Positions 35,836-49,300 of a stretch of DNA of 64,000 bases are shown piece after piece. The notes beneath the pieces are model-generated. The model had not been told where the DNA came from. It was given only the letters and a program-made list of their open reading frames with translations, and searched no databases. Source of the stretch: Ectocarpus siliculosus (lineage: Eukaryota > Sar > Phaeophyceae > Ectocarpales > Ectocarpaceae); the NCBI GenBank assembly GCA_000310025.1, contig FN649728.1, forward strand, positions 3,783,965-3,847,964, in the 5' to 3' direction. A program made the translations under genes and the position numbers. Position 1 is the stretch's first letter. Each line of letters begins with the position of its first letter.

Positions 35836-37897
35836 ATGGCCTCCCACGAGCAGGTCGAGGTGGACGTAGGCAAGGGACCTCTCGACTCAGCCGGAGATGG
35901 AGACGGGGAGAAGCACGAGGAGGAGGAGTATGCCAGGGTGGTGGAGCGCTTGAGGACGCTGGTGGGCTGCGAGGACCAAGACCTGGACGAAATCAGACGC
36001 CTCGTCGTTACCCGGCCGCCGAAGTCCGCATGCGGCGAACATGATGCCGTCGAGCCTATACGGGCAGACCTCTGGAGCGCGATGCTTTTGGGCTTGAGGA
36101 CGGAGGATCTCAACAGGTGAGCCGCTAGTCGTCTTGGCGTGATTCATTTCCACACATGAGGAACGGGGCACTTCTGGGCGTATTGTGTATCATGCATGCA
36201 GGAGACTCGTATTTGATGCTCCGAGTTCCGTTGGGAGTGGACGTACAGCAGTACTCAAGAGTCAAGAGTGGTAGCGCCAGATGTAGCGCCCCAATCGGCG
36301 GAGACCGAAGAAAAGATTCACACACCACTTTTTTTTTTTGTGGGTTCCCGCGACACGTTCTGTCCATCCCGACCGCTCCCGGCTCACGTGCAACTCGGGG
36401 CCTGGGTCGAACTAGGTTCGTGTATCTGCTGCTTTGTAATATTGGCAAGTTTAGTATGGAAGTACCTTTATTATCGTGTCCGTTGAGAGGACTGCTGAAT
36501 GTTTTTTGGAGAGGTCCAGAGCCAAGTAGATGATCATCCAATCAGGACCACATGAGAGCCTTTGTCACGACTCGGTGTGTTTGTCCGGACAGCTGCCGGC
36601 CCACCGTGCAGCTCGGGCCTGGGTCGAATTAGATGGGATAGAAACCAACACGAGGGGCGTCTTCTACTCCTTCAGATCGCCTACTTGAGTCAATGCTGTG
36701 TGTATACTACAGCAGTAGTACATGACACTTCCTTTTTCTTCCGTTTTTTTAAATCAAGAACAAAAATCCAGTGGGGCGCATGCGTACCGCAGCCAGTAGT
36801 AGTATTGAGCTGGTCAGAAGTTACGCTTTTCTGCTAAATTTACCTGCCTACATATACCGCGCACAACACTGCTGTGTGTAGCTCCTCTTTGTGGGCAACA
36901 AGCGTTGGTTGTGTATCGAACTCCTGTAAAAACAAGAGAAACCTGCTGGTACGTGTCCTACTACTGCTGTACGCTTTCGTTTCGACCGGCTCTGGTACTG
37001 CTGTAGATGGCTCAACAGCACCTCGGTTCGACGAGACGCGGAGAGTTGCTCTACATGCACATTGTTGATCTCTTACACACTAAATAGTGGACAAGATCGA
37101 GCTATGTACCAGCCGTGTGTGCAGCTTTCCTCTCGTGCGACCCCCCGCTAGTTCGCCCACAAATATGCATATATATTTTCTGGAGGTCGGCACGTCGGCC
37201 TTCTCCATCCCCGAGGCGTCATCTTGGCACGTGACGAAAAGTACAAGTGTACTCAATAGACCGGATCTTCCCATCTCGAGAGGCTGGAACCGAGGACAGA
37301 GAGAGCGCTCCAACACCACGTAACGCGTACAAAGCTTGCTGCCGTGCCTGCGGCGTGCCGAGCGCAGGTCGTAGAATCTGCCTCTCTAACCTTCACCTCA
37401 GCTTCCTGCAATTTGTAACCTGGTCGAAGCTTGTCTGAGTGGCAGCAAGGATTCAAGGGGATGCTGATGTCTCTCTCCGAGACCCACCGCTGTGTCTCTT
37501 GTACGAAGTATTTCGAAGTCGTGTTCAACGACCTTTACGAACCAGAACTGCATAAAGATACTGCTGCTTTATCACGCTGCCGCCGACATGCGGCAAGGGT
37601 ACATGTACATGACTGAGGCTGCTGCACCTCCCGTTTGCTGTAGTAGTGCAACTGCCGATTCCCACCTATCATGAGCCAGCCACCCATATTCCATCAAAAA
37701 GGTGGTGAGCACCAGCGTGGCGGCTTTATTTTGAGGGTTGTTTTATGCGTGGAACGGCCTGTTTCCACACGAACGAGAGCTGTACGTATCAAAAATCGCC
37801 GCCGGCATGGGACTTCGACCCTGTTTCGCGCTCACTAATTTTTGTGATGAGAGAACTTCTGTGAGGGTGAACACCGTGCAAACAGAAAAAAAGAGGT

Positions 37898-37951
<54 letters not shown>

Positions 37952-40900
37952 TAGAATGAACATCGCACAGAGAGAGTCTGCACTAGACACACGAGTAATC
38001 AACATCTACAGCAGTACAAGGTGGCGGCCAGCCATCTCCTGTGATTTACCAGTGCATCGCCAGCAATGATGTGTTGGTGCAAACAATATTTTATCTTCGA
38101 CTCTTGGAGTGGCTTGCAGAAGCACCGCGCAGCACATACCGCTACGCGACGAAGCTGGTGTCAAACGTCATGCTGCAGAGAGAACAAGAGCTTGCTGTTG
38201 AATGACGTTATTCCCCTGCTCGCTGCGGTGCCGCTCCGGCTGTGCACACTGCAGAGCTTCGTATGTGCGAATCCTACGCCGACCAGCATGCAAGAGAAGG
38301 GTCGGCAGGCACCCTCCCTGCTGTGGTTTGGACATCCCCTTTGTGCAGGGTGTGCGCTCCCTCACGTGACGATCCTTCAGCAAGCACGGCAGGCTAGGCC
38401 AATGGCGACGCGATGTTAAGGGGGGCGGGCACGAAATCTAACTCAACAAATATTTTGTGCATGAACTGCTCTGTTTAGTGGTGCTTCGGGTGTTTGGCGG
38501 TTCGTTAGTTTCCGACCACGACGACGAGCGTAGGGGGGGGTGTACTCATAGTCGTGCATGACAATAGTCGTTCGACTATTGACCTCGCATCCCTACAAAG
38601 CCGGGACGGAGCACGCCGGGTTCTCACCGGACCAGGCTCTCACATCACCAAGCGCGAAGCGCCGTGAGGTATTCGGCGAGTCGCATGAAGGGTGTTCGGC
38701 ATCCTGCTAAGGGTATTCGGCATCTTGTGCTTACTTCCTTGCGTACGGATGACAGCTGCGTATGACTTAATTTATTTTTTCTGGTGCTTTCACTTCCAGA
38801 GACAGTTATAAGCACTGTGTAACTGCCTCGAGCGTGCTTGACCATTTTAACACAACGTGGTGCGATCATCCCCCTTGCGCGCGGAGTGAGGGTTCTCGAC
38901 CCCGCACAACATGATCTACTCGACCACCATTATGGTTACCGCACAAAAAAGAGGTACAAAAAAAAAACGGTAACCTGGTTGCCGAGTTCACGAAGTGAAT
39001 TGGCTTGTTTTTCAACGTCGTTGCCAAGCGACGAAAACCCAATCCCGATGGCAAACACCGAGGGTGGGGCGACAACGAGCGTAGGGGAGGGGAATTACCG
39101 TTCGGGCGAGAGACCAGAACGGTTTATTTATTCGCTAAGACACAACTACCCAAAACTGCATCGAAATGCCTCTCTTTCCCCGTCGCACCCTCACTCTGTC
39201 AGTACATTTCTCTCTCTCCCTCTCTCTCTCCCTGCTTCTCATGTTGTCATGTGTCGACACTTTCGCGTTCGTGCGCTCGACTACCGTTACGGTACGGGGT
39301 GACGGTAACGGCAACGACACGGCGCGGCGCGGCACAGTCAGCACGAGCTTGTTAGCACTTCGCTTCATGGAAGATCTTCCGAGGAAGACCATGCCGCTGG
39401 CCTTATCCACTTCCCCAAGGTAAGTTTGCATGCGCCCCAACAACGAAAAAAGAAGCCAACTACACGTACGTAGGTACTCGAACATGTGCTGTTTTTTGTG
39501 TGTCTACCGATGGTGATGCGCGTGGGTGTGTGGTCGCCACGTCTATTCTGGCTCCAGTCTACGAACACCTTTCTCTTGAACGTATCCGCCGGGGTCACAC
39601 AGGAGGAAGGAAGGTCAACATGACTTCTTTTTTTTTCGTTTGTGCTGGTTTGGTTTTTGGCCCCGTTTTTTTCTCCTGCGGTGCTTGCCTGTAGGGTTGG
39701 TTGTGGGGAAGGAGTTGGAATAGCATCGGCCGTGCTGTATGCTGGCACCCATATTTCTTCGTTTGTTTATTGGGTCCACGTGGGTGTGTTTCGTTTTTTT
39801 TTCTTTTGCGCGCTGTGGTCGGCAGCTCTCGACGATTCGCCAACAACACGAGCCACGAGCCACGAGCCACGCGATGCCAAGCCCCAGATGAACCTACCTA
39901 CTTTTTTTCACGCGCTTCCGAGTAGCCAGCATCAAAGCGCTGCGGCTGCGTTTTTCAGAAAATATGCATCAAGATACCGAGAGACTAACTGTTCCAGATA
40001 ATACCTCCATAGTCGAAGGTTGTGCTGAAAGTAATTGCACGCTGGCTTCACTCCTCCCTGGAGCGCGAGGCGGAACAAGGGGGAACCAAGGTTCAGCAGT
40101 TCCTTCGTTGTCGAAACAGATGAAAACACAAGCGTCGCGAATTGCCGGCTTGCTTGCTGCAGCAGTTGCGAGTACGTCGCCGCATCGGCGCGCGCATCAA
40201 GATCAACCAACCAAGCAAGACGACAAGAAACGATTCCTCGAGCGGCGGGTAATCTGTAATCTTGTCCCCCCGTGCTTTCTTTCTCTGGTCTGTGAACGTC
40301 ACCCTAGGAACGGGTACACAGCAGCAGTCAGCACTTTCGTTTTTTTTTGTTCATGGCGACTTGCACGCATGGTTGTGTCGAAAGCCCTTGCTCCCTACCT
40401 ACAACCATTTCTTTTCACGATCGGGGCTCTTGGAATCTTCTTCTTTGTCGTGCAATAACTACAAAATGCTAGCACCATGAATTCCCTCCCAGACTCTTAT
40501 TTTATCTGTGCAAGAAAGACTTGCTGTAGGTATGAGCCAAGAAAAATGAAACAATCAAGTTCGTCAACGCATTTGTTTCCGTTCTCATCGTGTCTCCCTT
40601 GCGATGTCTGTAATGACGGGTGGCAGGAAGACCGACGGGTTCTGGCGGCCGACATTAAGCGGACCAGGCAGGCGTACGCCATGTTCAAGCGGGAGGAGGT
40701 GATGCAGCTGGTCTCGCAGGTCCTCGAGAGGTACTGCGTGGGGCACGGCATCCGCTACAAGCAGGGCCAGAACGAGCTGATCGCTCCCTTCGTCATGCTT
40801 CAGGTACACGCACCGTATGGCACACGCTTCCTGTTGGGTAGGTGGGGAAGTTGGTCGTTCCTCACAGTACCTGCGCCGACTTGAGATGTATGGCGGAGTT

Positions 40901-43266
40901 TTCCATGTGGGTAAAAAACAATCCGATCCAAGTGCCTACCTACCGCCTTGTCAGTTCCATCAGAAACACAAAATCCAACCTGTATCTACCCCTCCCCCCC
41001 CCCCCCCCTCCCGCCCCTCCAGGACCCGCCGCTGCCCGTGCCGGTGCTGGGGTTGATGTTCGAGTCCTTCATGAGCCGGTTTGTTAGCCGCTGGTTCGTG
41101 GACGACGAGATAGAGGCCCTCTTGGTGAGCTACAGGGTGTTCCGCGTGCTGCTGTTCTACGTCGACCCCGGCCTGGCGAGAAAGCTGGACGAGGCCGACT
41201 TCGTCCCGGAGCTGTACGCCACGGCGTGGCTCATCACCCTCTTCAGCAGGTAGGCCTGCTGTCTGCCGCGGTGTGCTGCTGCTGTGCGCTTGTGTGCGAC
41301 ATTAGAAAGTGGTGGTGGTGGGGGGGGGGTTGTGAGAGGTTTTATGTGGGATGTATTGCGTGGTGGCCCATGTCGCTACATGTCTTTTGTTGGATGTACT
41401 CACAGCATTGACAGATTATTGCAACCGAGGAATGTTCCTAGAAGATGGAGCGGGGGATTTTGGGGGTTCCGCAGTTGTAATAAATTGGGGGAATGGTGGT
41501 ACCATCTTTGCCACATATTATTGTTTTCTGGGTATGCGTGTCAGCAACGGTGTTGGCCACGTGCCCTTGATTTATTCATCTTCCTTTTTCCCGGCTATCA
41601 CGCCCTGGGCTATCACGCCCGTGCCCATACTACCTATCCACCATCTATCACGCTGCCAGGCTTTCACGCCTCTAGGCTATCACGCCATCACAACAGCTAT
41701 CACAGCACCAGCGTCAACACATCAGAGCTATCACGCTCCGGAACATCATAGATGCGGCGGGTTACCACACCCGTGGGCAGTTTACTGTATTTTATCGTTG
41801 CCGGCAAACTCGCCGCGCGGTTCTTTTATTTTTGCCGTCTACAACTGCGCCGGGCGCACCAAGCCACCCAACACGCTAGCGTAATAGATCAAGAAAGTGG
41901 CTGCTGTGTCTGCGCGAATAAGACGGCTGGAGGAGATGGACGAAGACCTCCGCGGGGACCAGGGACTAGTTCCTCTCCCCACGGGGAAGACAACGGGGGG
42001 GAAGGACGAGGTTCGTTGAACCTCCCCGATGTGGACCAGCAGGGAGGAACGAAAGCAGCCGCGGATGGAGGGGAACAAGATCCAACTATCGCCCTTGTCG
42101 ACCTCCTCCGCCGGGTTGCCAACTTCGCCTCCCAGACTCCGGGACATGACGTCCGCTCAGGCACGTCTAGTTCCCAGCCCATAGAGTTGAAGCTGAGAGA
42201 GAGAGTCGAAGTACCTGAGTGGAATGATGCTTTCTTGAAGGATCGAAGTGTGACTGTCGCGTTCCGAATTTTTACGAGTTGTTTCTCAGGGTGGATGGAT
42301 GCAGAGGGTCTTGAAGAGATCATGAGAGGAGAAGAGATTCCTGTGGGTTCGTTGCACGTCGATAAGACTTGGTTGCGGCAGAGGTATGGCGATGAAAGTG
42401 TTCGAAAGGCCACGAGAGCCTGGATGTGCTTGATCACGAAAATCAACGTTCAACCTATACTAGACCAGATACTAGCTTCAGAGAGTCCACAAGCAGGGTG
42501 GAGAGTGTTTCAGTCCTACTACACTACAAACAGGACGCATGAGAGAGAAATCCTGGACGGCACTTGGAACTGCCTTAGACAGAAGCATGGAGAGACTCTG
42601 GTCGACTACTGGGGAAGGGCGAATACTGTGTGGATGCAATTACAGTCTTGTGGGGACAATCGAGAGGAGACGTTAATGTCGAGACACTTTGCACGTGGCT
42701 TGCTCCCAATGTACGACGATGTCAAAGACCGTATTCTGTTCCACCCCATGCTTTCGAGAGGTACTCTGGAAGAGACGCTGAGGCTGGTCGAGCACGAGCA
42801 GAGGATCAAACGGAGGTGTGGGGAGGGGATCGAGGACACGAGGCATGCGCCCGTCGCTGCCGGCGCAGGCCGGGACGGCGGCATGAGGAGAGCAGCTGCT
42901 GCGGGAGCGGATGGCGGACCATCTCATGAGCAGAGAGGTGCCTTCTTCTGCCAGGTTCACGGAGCGAACTCCTCCCACAACACCCCAGACTGCCATAAAC
43001 TTCGCAAGGACTTCTTGTTCCACTACAACGACTTCATGGCGTTCATTCGCGAGAGGGACGGTATGCGGGGACCAGGTTTTCCTCAGGCCGGGGGGCAAGA
43101 ATCGGGGCGCTTGTCGGGCGGATCATATCGAGAGCAGCTGCACCAACTCGACCAAGGGGCAAGCTGGGGTCGGGGCCGCCCGTTCTGTCCCCGTTCTGCA
43201 GGGCCCGACGCTGATGAGCAGCGAGTCTTCAACGAGGCCTTTAGCACCGCTACTCAGCCGGCGACT

Positions 43267-43316
<50 letters not shown>

Positions 43317-46300
43317 CATCGGCGCTAATCCAACGACCTCTGCCTCCTCGACGGCGACCCCCTCTCCACCTCCGGGCGACACTCCTCCAGCAAGTGGCGC
43401 CCCTCTTCGTCTCTTCCTCACACGTAGTGTGAATTCTCTAGGCGAGTCTGATTCTGTGTCTGGAAATGAGATTAGAGTTGTTAGTGATGGGGAGGTGTCT
43501 GGTGTTCCCGTTGCTGGTATGTCTGTGCCTGATGTTCCTGTGGTTCCTGTGGTGAAGCCTGCTGTGACCTTTCAAGCCCCGGTATGGCACACTAGGATGT
43601 CAACACCCAAAGGTGGTGAGCAGTTGCAGGGAGACTCGGGGACGAGTGCGAGGATGTTTGATGCGAGGGAAGGTGTTGCGTCTAAGTGTGATGTGGCTGT
43701 GTTGGGTCGTGCCGAACAAATGGATGTTGACGGTTTCCACCACCGCGCTGGCTACTTTCCCCAACCCGTTTTGAGTTTGACTGCCAAGCAACAAGGGAAC
43801 ACCCTCCCCAGGGAGTTGGGACCCGGGGCCATCGCCGCTTCGCAGCCCGCTGCCACCGCTGCGCCTTGGCCTGTAGCCGCCGCCGCCGCCGCCGCCGCCG
43901 CACCACCGCCGCTGCCGCCAAGTCCCGGGGCACCCGTGCCGCCTGCATCCTCGCCGGATGTCGCCGCGCTGCCGGACCCGCGGATGACTGCGACGAGGAC
44001 TACCGCCGCTCCGCTGCCCGCCGCTGTTACTACCGCCGCGCCGTTGCCGACACGCAAATCGGTGCCGACCTCCGAGGCCGATGGACCACATCCATCTCCG
44101 ACGGCGCGTATTGAACGGCAAGCCGATGATTTGGCCTGGGATGATACGGACCGGTGAGCTGGGGGAAGGCGAGCTGGGGGGCGACGAGATGGAGGGCGGT
44201 GGAGAACAGGATGTTTGGGAGGGGTGCATGTGGGAGATCAAGAACAACCTGCTGGGGGTCGCCCCTCCGAGCGGGGCACTCCGTTTGGGCTCGTGACGCG
44301 CCTTGCATCGCGCGACGACATCGAGTCTGATCTAACAATGTGGGTTTCGTGTTTAGTTTAGTTTTTTTTGCCTTTCTTTCTGGCAGCGCGTTTTACTTTT
44401 GCACTGGTTTTTTTTTCTTTGTTGCTGTTTTTATGTACATCCAGAATCATGGGGGGGGGGATGTCATGTGTGACCATGATTCTAGAGGGCATGAACAGCA
44501 ATCGATTTGTTTTTGTTTCCCCATATGAACAGCTACCTTTGCAGGGGGGCTGTCTCCATGTTTGTTAGTTGGCATTTTGATATTCGCGGAGTGTTCTTGC
44601 ATGAACTCTGGAAATGTAAGGGGTATGTTTCGGGATGTGACAGCGGGGGGCTGTCTATATGTTTGTTTAGTTTTCTATCCGTTTCGTGGACAGCAACGGC
44701 GGCACCGATTTGCGTGTGCGCACTGTTTAGTTTGGTGCTCAACGACTATACTGGAGCAAGGAGTTGGCAGGAGTGATTGTTAGGGCCTATGTGCTTTCCG
44801 AATACTCGTTTCTGTCGTCCAAGAAATTGTAACATTGTTTCGTTTGAGTTTTTGTGCCTACTCTTTGAAGCTGTTTTCCTCAGAATTGTCCGTCCCCATT
44901 CCGATGTTTTTCTGATGCAGCGCTGCCGCTTGTTTGGTATTTGTCTGAGAATGGTTCTGTGCTGTTGACGGTTTGAGATAATTTCCAGAGAAGGATGCAT
45001 CGCCCAGCGGGGATGGAAACCACGGGCAACGGCGGTTTAGTGACAGATGTATGCGGGTTTGTGGATCCGGAATTGTTTTTTTGGTTGGTTTTTGGTTTTG
45101 GCTTGTTTCGGCGTTCTTTCGGATTTGATTTTGCGATTGAAATTGCACCTGCAAGAATATTTGACGGCATGAAGGCTGCGTTGAAACTGTTCAGAAAGGA
45201 TCATGATGATGGAATAGGGTTATTGGTTTGAATCCTTGCGGCCATGTCGCGAAGGCCGCTACTATGGTTGTGCTTGTTGTTTTTGTTTTTTCCTTCTGCG
45301 TGTGGCATTTTTTTTTAGGTAGAAGGCTCTATCTACATTGTTGTTGTCCCCTGTGTGTTTGGCGCGCCTCTCCATGTACCATCGGCCCAGGGGTAACCCC
45401 TCTATTTATATAAAATGCTATGTCTTCGATGCTGTTGTCAATTGTCATTGGGGGGGGAATTGGTGTGTCATGACAATTAACTACAGCAATGTTACGAAGA
45501 ATGGAATGTTTCGTCTGTTTTCGATGTTCGATTTGCAGAGTTCGGGATTTGACAATGCAGGTTGCGATTTTGGGGTTGTTTCCAGTACCCAAATGTCACA
45601 AGATGCGTTTATCAAGTAGAGGGTTGATCCCTTCACGTCTGGTGTTCGGAGAAGGGGGGCCGCAGCCAGACATGCATGGGTAGGGTATGCAGGAAGAAAA
45701 TAAAAGGTATTGTAGGAAACTGAACGAACGGAGGTTTGTTTGTGTTTGAGGAAAAATAATGAAAGAAGAAGGGGGGCCTATCTTTGTAGCACTCCATGAC
45801 TCCAATGTACCTCGCGCTGTCAACCACGCAGGCAGGGCACGTAGCGATGTCACATGTTTCAAGGAGATTTTGTTTCTGAGGCAGGTTTGGTGTTGCTCCC
45901 ATGTTGCTGAGGTATTCTGGTTTGTAATTTCATCGTGTTTGTTGGACATTGAATTCAAGATTGGCCGATAGAAAATACTCGAAAGGGTTTTTTTGTATTA
46001 ATGGTCTTCGTGTTGTTATGAGGATGAGGTATTATTGTGGAGTCGAGCATTTTTGTGCAATCATGATTCTTGTGCTACGTGTGGATTTGAAGTCTCCTCG
46101 GAAAGTGATTTGTCCCGGACGGTGTTGGATGTGTTTGCATTTGTGTTCGTTTTCATTTGTTCCTGATATAACCCATTGGCGGTTGTTTCCACGATTTGAG
46201 TTTTGGATGATTTGATATTGGGAATTTGAAATTCATGAGCGACCGATGGAAATTGTTGGTGGTGTTCCTGGTTTAATGGTTTGGAACCGATGGGAATTGC

Positions 46301-49300
46301 AATCAAGTGTTTCTGGTTTAATGGTTTTTAGTGAATGTTTTGATCTTTGGAGATTCTGGATACAATGGAGACCGATGGAGATTCTGGTAGTAGGTGTTTC
46401 TGGTTCGTTTGCGACAAATGGAAGTTCGAACTAGTCTCTCTGGTTTAATGGTTTATGGTTGTTGCAAGAGGATGGGAGGAGAAACGACTGTTGCACAATG
46501 ACATTGATTTCTGGAGTTTTTGGGATGGGTTTCGTGTGATGCATAATATAAGCAAGTTCGGGTATAATCTTGACAATGCAGCGAGCAGGGGGGCTGTTGG
46601 ATGTACTCACAGCATTGACAGATTATTGCAACCGAGGAATGTTCCTAGAAGATGGAGCGGGGGATTTTGGGGGTTCCGCAGTTGTAATAAATTGGGGGAA
46701 TGGTGGTACCATCTTTGCCACATATTATTGTTTTCTGGGTATGCGTGTCAGCAACGGTGTTGGCCACGTGCCCTTGATTTATTCATCTTCCTTTTTCCCG
46801 GCTATCACGCCCTGGGCTATCACGCCCGTGCCCATACTACCTATCCACCATCTATCACGCTGCCAGGCTTTCACGCCTCTAGGCTATCACGCCATCACAA
46901 CAGCTATCACAGCACCAGCGTCAACACATCAGAGCTATCACGCTCCGGAACATCATAGATGCGGCGGGTTACCACACCCGTGGGCAGTTTACTGTATTTT
47001 ATCGTTGCCGGCAAACTCGCCGCGCGGTTCTTTTATTTTTGCCGTCTACAACTGCGCCGGGCGCACCAAGCCACCCAACATCTTTGGTGCTAATTTTTTT
47101 TTTTTTTTTGCGTGGTTGTTAGGTCGTTGCTGCAGTTTTGAGCGGAACGCTTGTGACGGCGAGGATTTTGTTTTCGAGGGGGGGGGGGGGGGGCGGTGCG
47201 GCTCCGGGTGATTTTGCCAGCGGGTGAGGCTTTGTCGTCGCAGACTGCGTGGGATCGACACGGGTACTTCTGCGGATTAAGAAAGAGCCTTCCTTGTCCC
47301 GGAGGTTCCGTGTTTGGTCATGCCTACCCTCTGAAGAGTGCCTGTGGCGGCTTCTTGTGCGTCTCACATCCCACTTGACTGATACATGTTTTGTTTTTTT
47401 TTGCTTGTCCACAGTGTAGGGGGCAACGATGAGGCCGCCACTTATCATAGTTCCGGTAGTCGGGTGGCGGAGGTTCTTGCGATCGTAGCGCGGGAGGGGG
47501 TGTTGTATTTTGGCTTTCGGTCTCGAGTGGCGATCTCTGGCTCATGGTCGACATATCAAAGAAGAGCCGTGTGGCACATATGGTGCTGGAAATTTACTCC
47601 CATTTTATTTCATCATCAGTTCGATTTTGTGTTTTCGAGCAATAGAATATGACCTTGCCGTGCCGTCTGTCCGGGCGACAGGGCTGTTCCAGCATTAGCT
47701 CTGCCTCGTGCGTGGCGTTGGTTGTGTTGGGGCTTGCTGCCAACTGCGAACGAGATGTGGAAGATTTCGGGCATTCACCCTCCCCCCCCTCGTTTTTCAC
47801 GTCCACGACTGCAGGAATTTGACGATGGAGCTGGTGGTGAGGCTTTGGGACGTGTACCTGGCGGTGAACGACCCCTCCCTCGTGTTCTTCCTGCTCGCCG
47901 CTCTCCTCGTCCGTAACAGGCAAGCTATAATAGCTAGCGACCGAACAAGGTAACCACCGCCGTACCAATAACACCACGTACTACGCACACAGCAGCAGTA
48001 GCGGCAGCAGCAGCAGCAGCAGCCCTGTGATTGCATAAGAGGACGTGTGCATTGCATAGAGACGAGAGGAACGCTCCCTGTGGTTTGTGTATTTGTTCGA
48101 GAGGCAGACCCCAAGACAACAAACAGCCTTGGCAGAAGATGGCAACAGTTTCTCTCGCCTGCAAGTGCCATTGAACACGTGCAAAAAAGAGAAGGGCCTT
48201 CACCGTGGTGTCTTCTTTGTTTCACTCTTCGGCTATGGATCACTCGCGGTGGCTCGCACGCCATATTTTCCTTTGTTTTCTTATCTCCGATTTTTGCCGT
48301 TCTATATTGGCTTTTACCCCGGTTGCCACACTACACCCATCCACATCCGTGTGTTAAGTGTTGTCCGTTGTCTTGACAACACGACGAGCTCTGTCTTCAC
48401 AACACGAGGAGCTCTGTCGAGTACCCAACACTACTTTTTCCCAGCCCCTCATCGCCTGCACTAACAACAAACATGGCACGATAGGTACTCTTAAGTGTGA
48501 TTGTAGCATACGGTACCTTTTTTTCTTATAACCTGAAAGACATCGATCGAGGAGGTCCTCGCTCCGGGAAGGCGTTGGTTGCCCCCCGCGCCACCCATAT
48601 GACCGCTTTTTTCTACGCGTCTTGTTGTTGTGCTTGTTTTTGTAATGTTGCTGCGTTTCCAGGAACACGATCCTGGGGGTGGACCAGGCACACATGATGC
48701 CGGAAATGATCCAAAGCCTTACCGTCACCGACAAGGAGGTGGGTGTGCTGGTGGGGGTTGTGGCGGGATCTATGTCGTCATCCTGTTCCTCGATCATGCG
48801 TGTGTGTGTGGGTGGGTGTGTTTTGGTTTTCGGTTGACGTGTGGTTTCGTGTTGTAGGGCTGCCATGCCGCACAATCAACGCGGGCGCTTAGGCTGCTGT
48901 CGTTCGGCTGCACGTTTGGACGATTTTTGGGTGGCCGTGTTTGACCATGTTTCGGACGGACGTGGTCGACAGCAGCACTGCACAAGATTTAGCGGTGGTC
49001 GTTCAGTCATGATGCTGAATTTCGTGGCGTGATTTTTTCTGTGTTTCTCTCCGAAGGATTTCACTCAAGCTGTGCGATTGATTGCTGTTCGAACACTGCG
49101 CTTGAAATGACCGGAAAAAAATGAATAAATGTCAGGACCTGGAGGAACTCATAGTGCAGGCGCGAGAGATGCTGAGGAAAGTTCCCGAAAGCTTCCTCCA
49201 GACCGTTCGCAGCTGCTGCAGCGACCAGTGCAACGTGCCCCTGGACACCTCCCGCTCTCTCTTCTGCGAATCCGTCAGGTTGGTACGGGATACATTAGAG

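Larger units (their letters stand above)
41388..47080 (+). mobile_element. Gag-only, non-autonomous LTR retrotransposon
   Basis: Two 486-bp direct repeats (41388-41873, 46595-47080) start TGTTGG and end CCAACA, as LTRs do. They are flanked by a 5-bp target-site duplication, TCTTT, at 41383-41387 and 47081-47085. The LTRs look identical base for base, so insertion is recent. Between them is one long ORF for a Gag-like protein, then 2.4 kb without coding potential. No protease, integrase, reverse transcriptase or RNase H motif is seen in either strand, so it must move with enzymes from another element. This matches the TR-GAG type known from plants. A purine tract (AGCAGGGGGG, 46584-46593) directly before the 3' LTR is the likely plus-strand primer site. 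It sits in sense in intron 4 of the TBC1D23-like gene. Confidence 0.93.

Noticed and set aside
39932-40210. 92-codon minus-strand frame with helical look
   Set aside because: Lies in intron 2 of the TBC1D23-like gene, has no splice partners and no recognisable motif.
44158-46594. Hidden reverse transcriptase or integrase in the LTR element
   Set aside because: No frame above about 100 codons and no YxDD, DDE or RNase H-like wording on either strand.
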